Assembly: GCA_964651325.1 (NCBI GenBank)
Contig: CAZYXP010000038.1
Location: forward strand, 1 to 23,658
DNA: 23,658 bases
DNA from: JADFOB01 sp964651325
GTDB taxonomy: Bacteria; Planctomycetota; Phycisphaerae; UBA1845
Direction: 5' to 3'
In this document: one piece after another, positions 22,677 to 23,658 of the stretch
Layout: the number at the start of each line of letters is the position of its first letter
Position numbering within the stretch: position 1 is the stretch's first letter
Program-made: the position numbers and the translations under genes
The notes under the pieces: model-generated
Databases searched by the model: none
Seen by the model: only the letters and a program-made list of their open reading frames with translations
Told to the model about the DNA's origin: nothing

Positions 22677-23291
22677 ATGCAATTGAGTCTGGATCCGGAG
22701 AATCTGCTGGCCGCGTACGCCGTCGGCGTTTTTCCCATGGCGGAGGAATCCGGCGAGGTGAGCTGGTTCGCGCCCGATCCCCGGGCGATTATCGAGCTGG
22801 AGGCCTTTACGACGACTCGATCGCTGCGCTCGGTGGTTCGTCGCCATGTTTTTGAGATCCGGATAGACACAGCCTTTGCGGAGGTGATGCTCGCCTGCGC
22901 CGATCGCCCGGAAGGAACGTGGATCTCCGGCGACATTCTCGAAGCGTACCAGGCGCTGCACCGACACGGGTTCGCACACAGCGTCGAGGCTTGGCAGGAG
23001 GATCGACTCGTCGGCGGGCTGTACGGCGTGGCGTTGGGCGGTGCCTTTTTCGGAGAGTCTATGTTTCACCGCGTGACGGATGCGTCGAAGGCCGCATTGG
23101 TCGCCCTGGTCGAGCGCATGCGTTTGCGCGGCTTTGCCCTGCTTGACATTCAGTTCCTCACGGATCATCTCCGGCAGTTCGGAGCCTTTGAAATCCCACG
23201 GGCGGAATATGAGCGGCGATTGGCGCAGGCCGTTCGATTGCCGCGCCGGTTTGTGGATGCTCCAGGCGACCAAGGCGCGGAGGCGCGGTAG
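22677..23291 (+). CDS. aat: Leucyl/phenylalanyl-tRNA-protein transferase
   Basis: 204 residues. The enzyme adds Leu or Phe from aminoacyl-tRNA to proteins with N-terminal Arg or Lys, marking them for ClpS/ClpAP in the N-degron pathway. The whole length matches the family: NLLAAYAVGVFPM then WFAPDPRAIIEL near the N-terminus, WISGDILEAYQALHRHGFAHSVEAW in the middle, LVGGLYGVALGGAFFGESMF as the core, then LLDIQFLTDHLRQFGAFEIPR. The start is the ATG at 22677; the frame is open upstream to 22386, but that part overlaps a dispersed repeat and has no family likeness. The SD is weak (TTGGG). The next gene begins 1 nt after the stop, so the two are probably co-transcribed. Confidence 0.95.
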   Translation: MQLSLDPENLLAAYAVGVFPMAEESGEVSWFAPDPRAIIELEAFTTTRSLRSVVRRHVFEIRIDTAFAEVMLACADRPEGTWISGDILEAYQALHRHGFAHSVEAWQEDRLVGGLYGVALGGAFFGESMFHRVTDASKAALVALVERMRLRGFALLDIQFLTDHLRQFGAFEIPRAEYERRLAQAVRLPRRFVDAPGDQGAEAR

Positions 23292-23292
23292 C

Positions 23293-23658
23293 ATGGACTC
23301 CGTGAGCACCATCGACACAAGCTGCCGCGTGGGCAACGAAATGTTCCTGCGCAACATGGAAACGCTTTGGCGCTGCGATGCGTCGCTTGCGCTGTTGGTC
23401 GATGGCGTGCCCGATGAGCGGCGGCTGACCCTGGAAACGACAAAATCAGGCCATTGGACGGCGGCGCTTTCGGCGTCCCCTGATCGGCGTGCCTATCTTC
23501 ACAGCCGGTACGATCCGCATGACGAGGCGACCCGCCTGATCGATTCGATCGAGTTTAAGGAGAAATACGCCTTCGTCGTCTCGGGGTTGGGGCTGGGCTA
23601 CCACGTACTCGAGCTGTTGGGCCGTTTGCGCGGCGACGCGTTCATCATCTGCATCGAG
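23293..23658 (+). CDS. DUF115/Maf-type glycosyltransferase-like protein, 5' part only
   Basis: The first 122 codons run off the right edge without a stop. The start ATG follows the aat stop after one base. The visible part has a short N-terminal region, then AYLHSRYDPHDEATRLIDSI (residues about 67-86) and FVVSGLGLGYHVLELLGRL. These resemble the N-terminal half of the motility-associated-factor/DUF115 family, which includes putative sialic- and pseudaminic-acid-type glycosyltransferases acting on flagellins. The YLHSRYDP and GxGLGYH phrases are the basis of the call. The catalytic half is outside the window, so function is tentative. Confidence 0.68.
   Translation, partial: MDSVSTIDTSCRVGNEMFLRNMETLWRCDASLALLVDGVPDERRLTLETTKSGHWTAALSASPDRRAYLHSRYDPHDEATRLIDSIEFKEKYAFVVSGLGLGYHVLELLGRLRGDAFIICIE

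Overview
This window is most likely from a planctomycete (Planctomycetota). The taxon is inferred from gene content, not from a marker gene. The clues are a secreted protein ending in an IPTLxxWG-type sorting tail, a pseudopilin with an H-x9-DG motif near its C-terminus, tandem bactofilins, a GC-rich sequence, and intergenic regions crowded with short GC-rich hairpin repeats. It is a scaffold rather than finished sequence: two runs of exactly 100 N occur at 6263-6362 and 16576-16675, and at both the sequence before the gap is repeated after it.

Left third (1-5522). On the plus strand lie a signal peptide peptidase SppA (5' end at or beyond the window edge), a ComM/YifB-type AAA+ protein, a MarR-type regulator, and a small exported histidine/arginine-rich protein. 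A 23-bp sequence, identical at 20 positions, lies upstream of both the MarR gene and the exported-protein gene, which suggests one regulator controlling itself and its neighbour. On the minus strand, nucleoside diphosphate kinase and a nitroreductase-fold protein form a tight pair. The second protein carries the Glu/Tyr/Lys substrate triad of iodotyrosine deiodinases.

Middle (5980-14648). A secreted S41 (C-terminal processing) protease on the minus strand is interrupted by the first gap. Collapsing the duplicated 55 nt restores its frame and gives a new C-terminus at 5980. UvrA follows on the plus strand; its true start is probably a TTG at 9088. Its 3' end overlaps the 3' end of a convergent membrane-anchored thioredoxin. 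A 59-residue zinc-ribbon gene and a NhaD-like ion antiporter follow on the minus strand.

Right third (15272-23658). A two-gene bactofilin operon (minus; the second protein has an N-terminal zinc ribbon) has a near-consensus promoter with a 15-nt palindrome at the expected start site. A type II pseudopilin-like gene (minus) is divergent from the IPTL-tail secreted repeat protein (plus). A two-gene exopolysaccharide O-acetylation unit follows (minus: MBOAT then SGNH-type). Last come leucyl/phenylalanyl-tRNA-protein transferase and the start of a DUF115/Maf-type glycosyltransferase-like gene (plus).

Intergenic DNA holds several families of dispersed hairpin repeats. One is a composite element of about 147 bp present twice in opposite orientations (8871-9019 and 12905-13050), the second copy followed by a 33-bp tandem array. 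I found no tRNA, rRNA, CRISPR array, insertion sequence or convincing rho-independent terminator.
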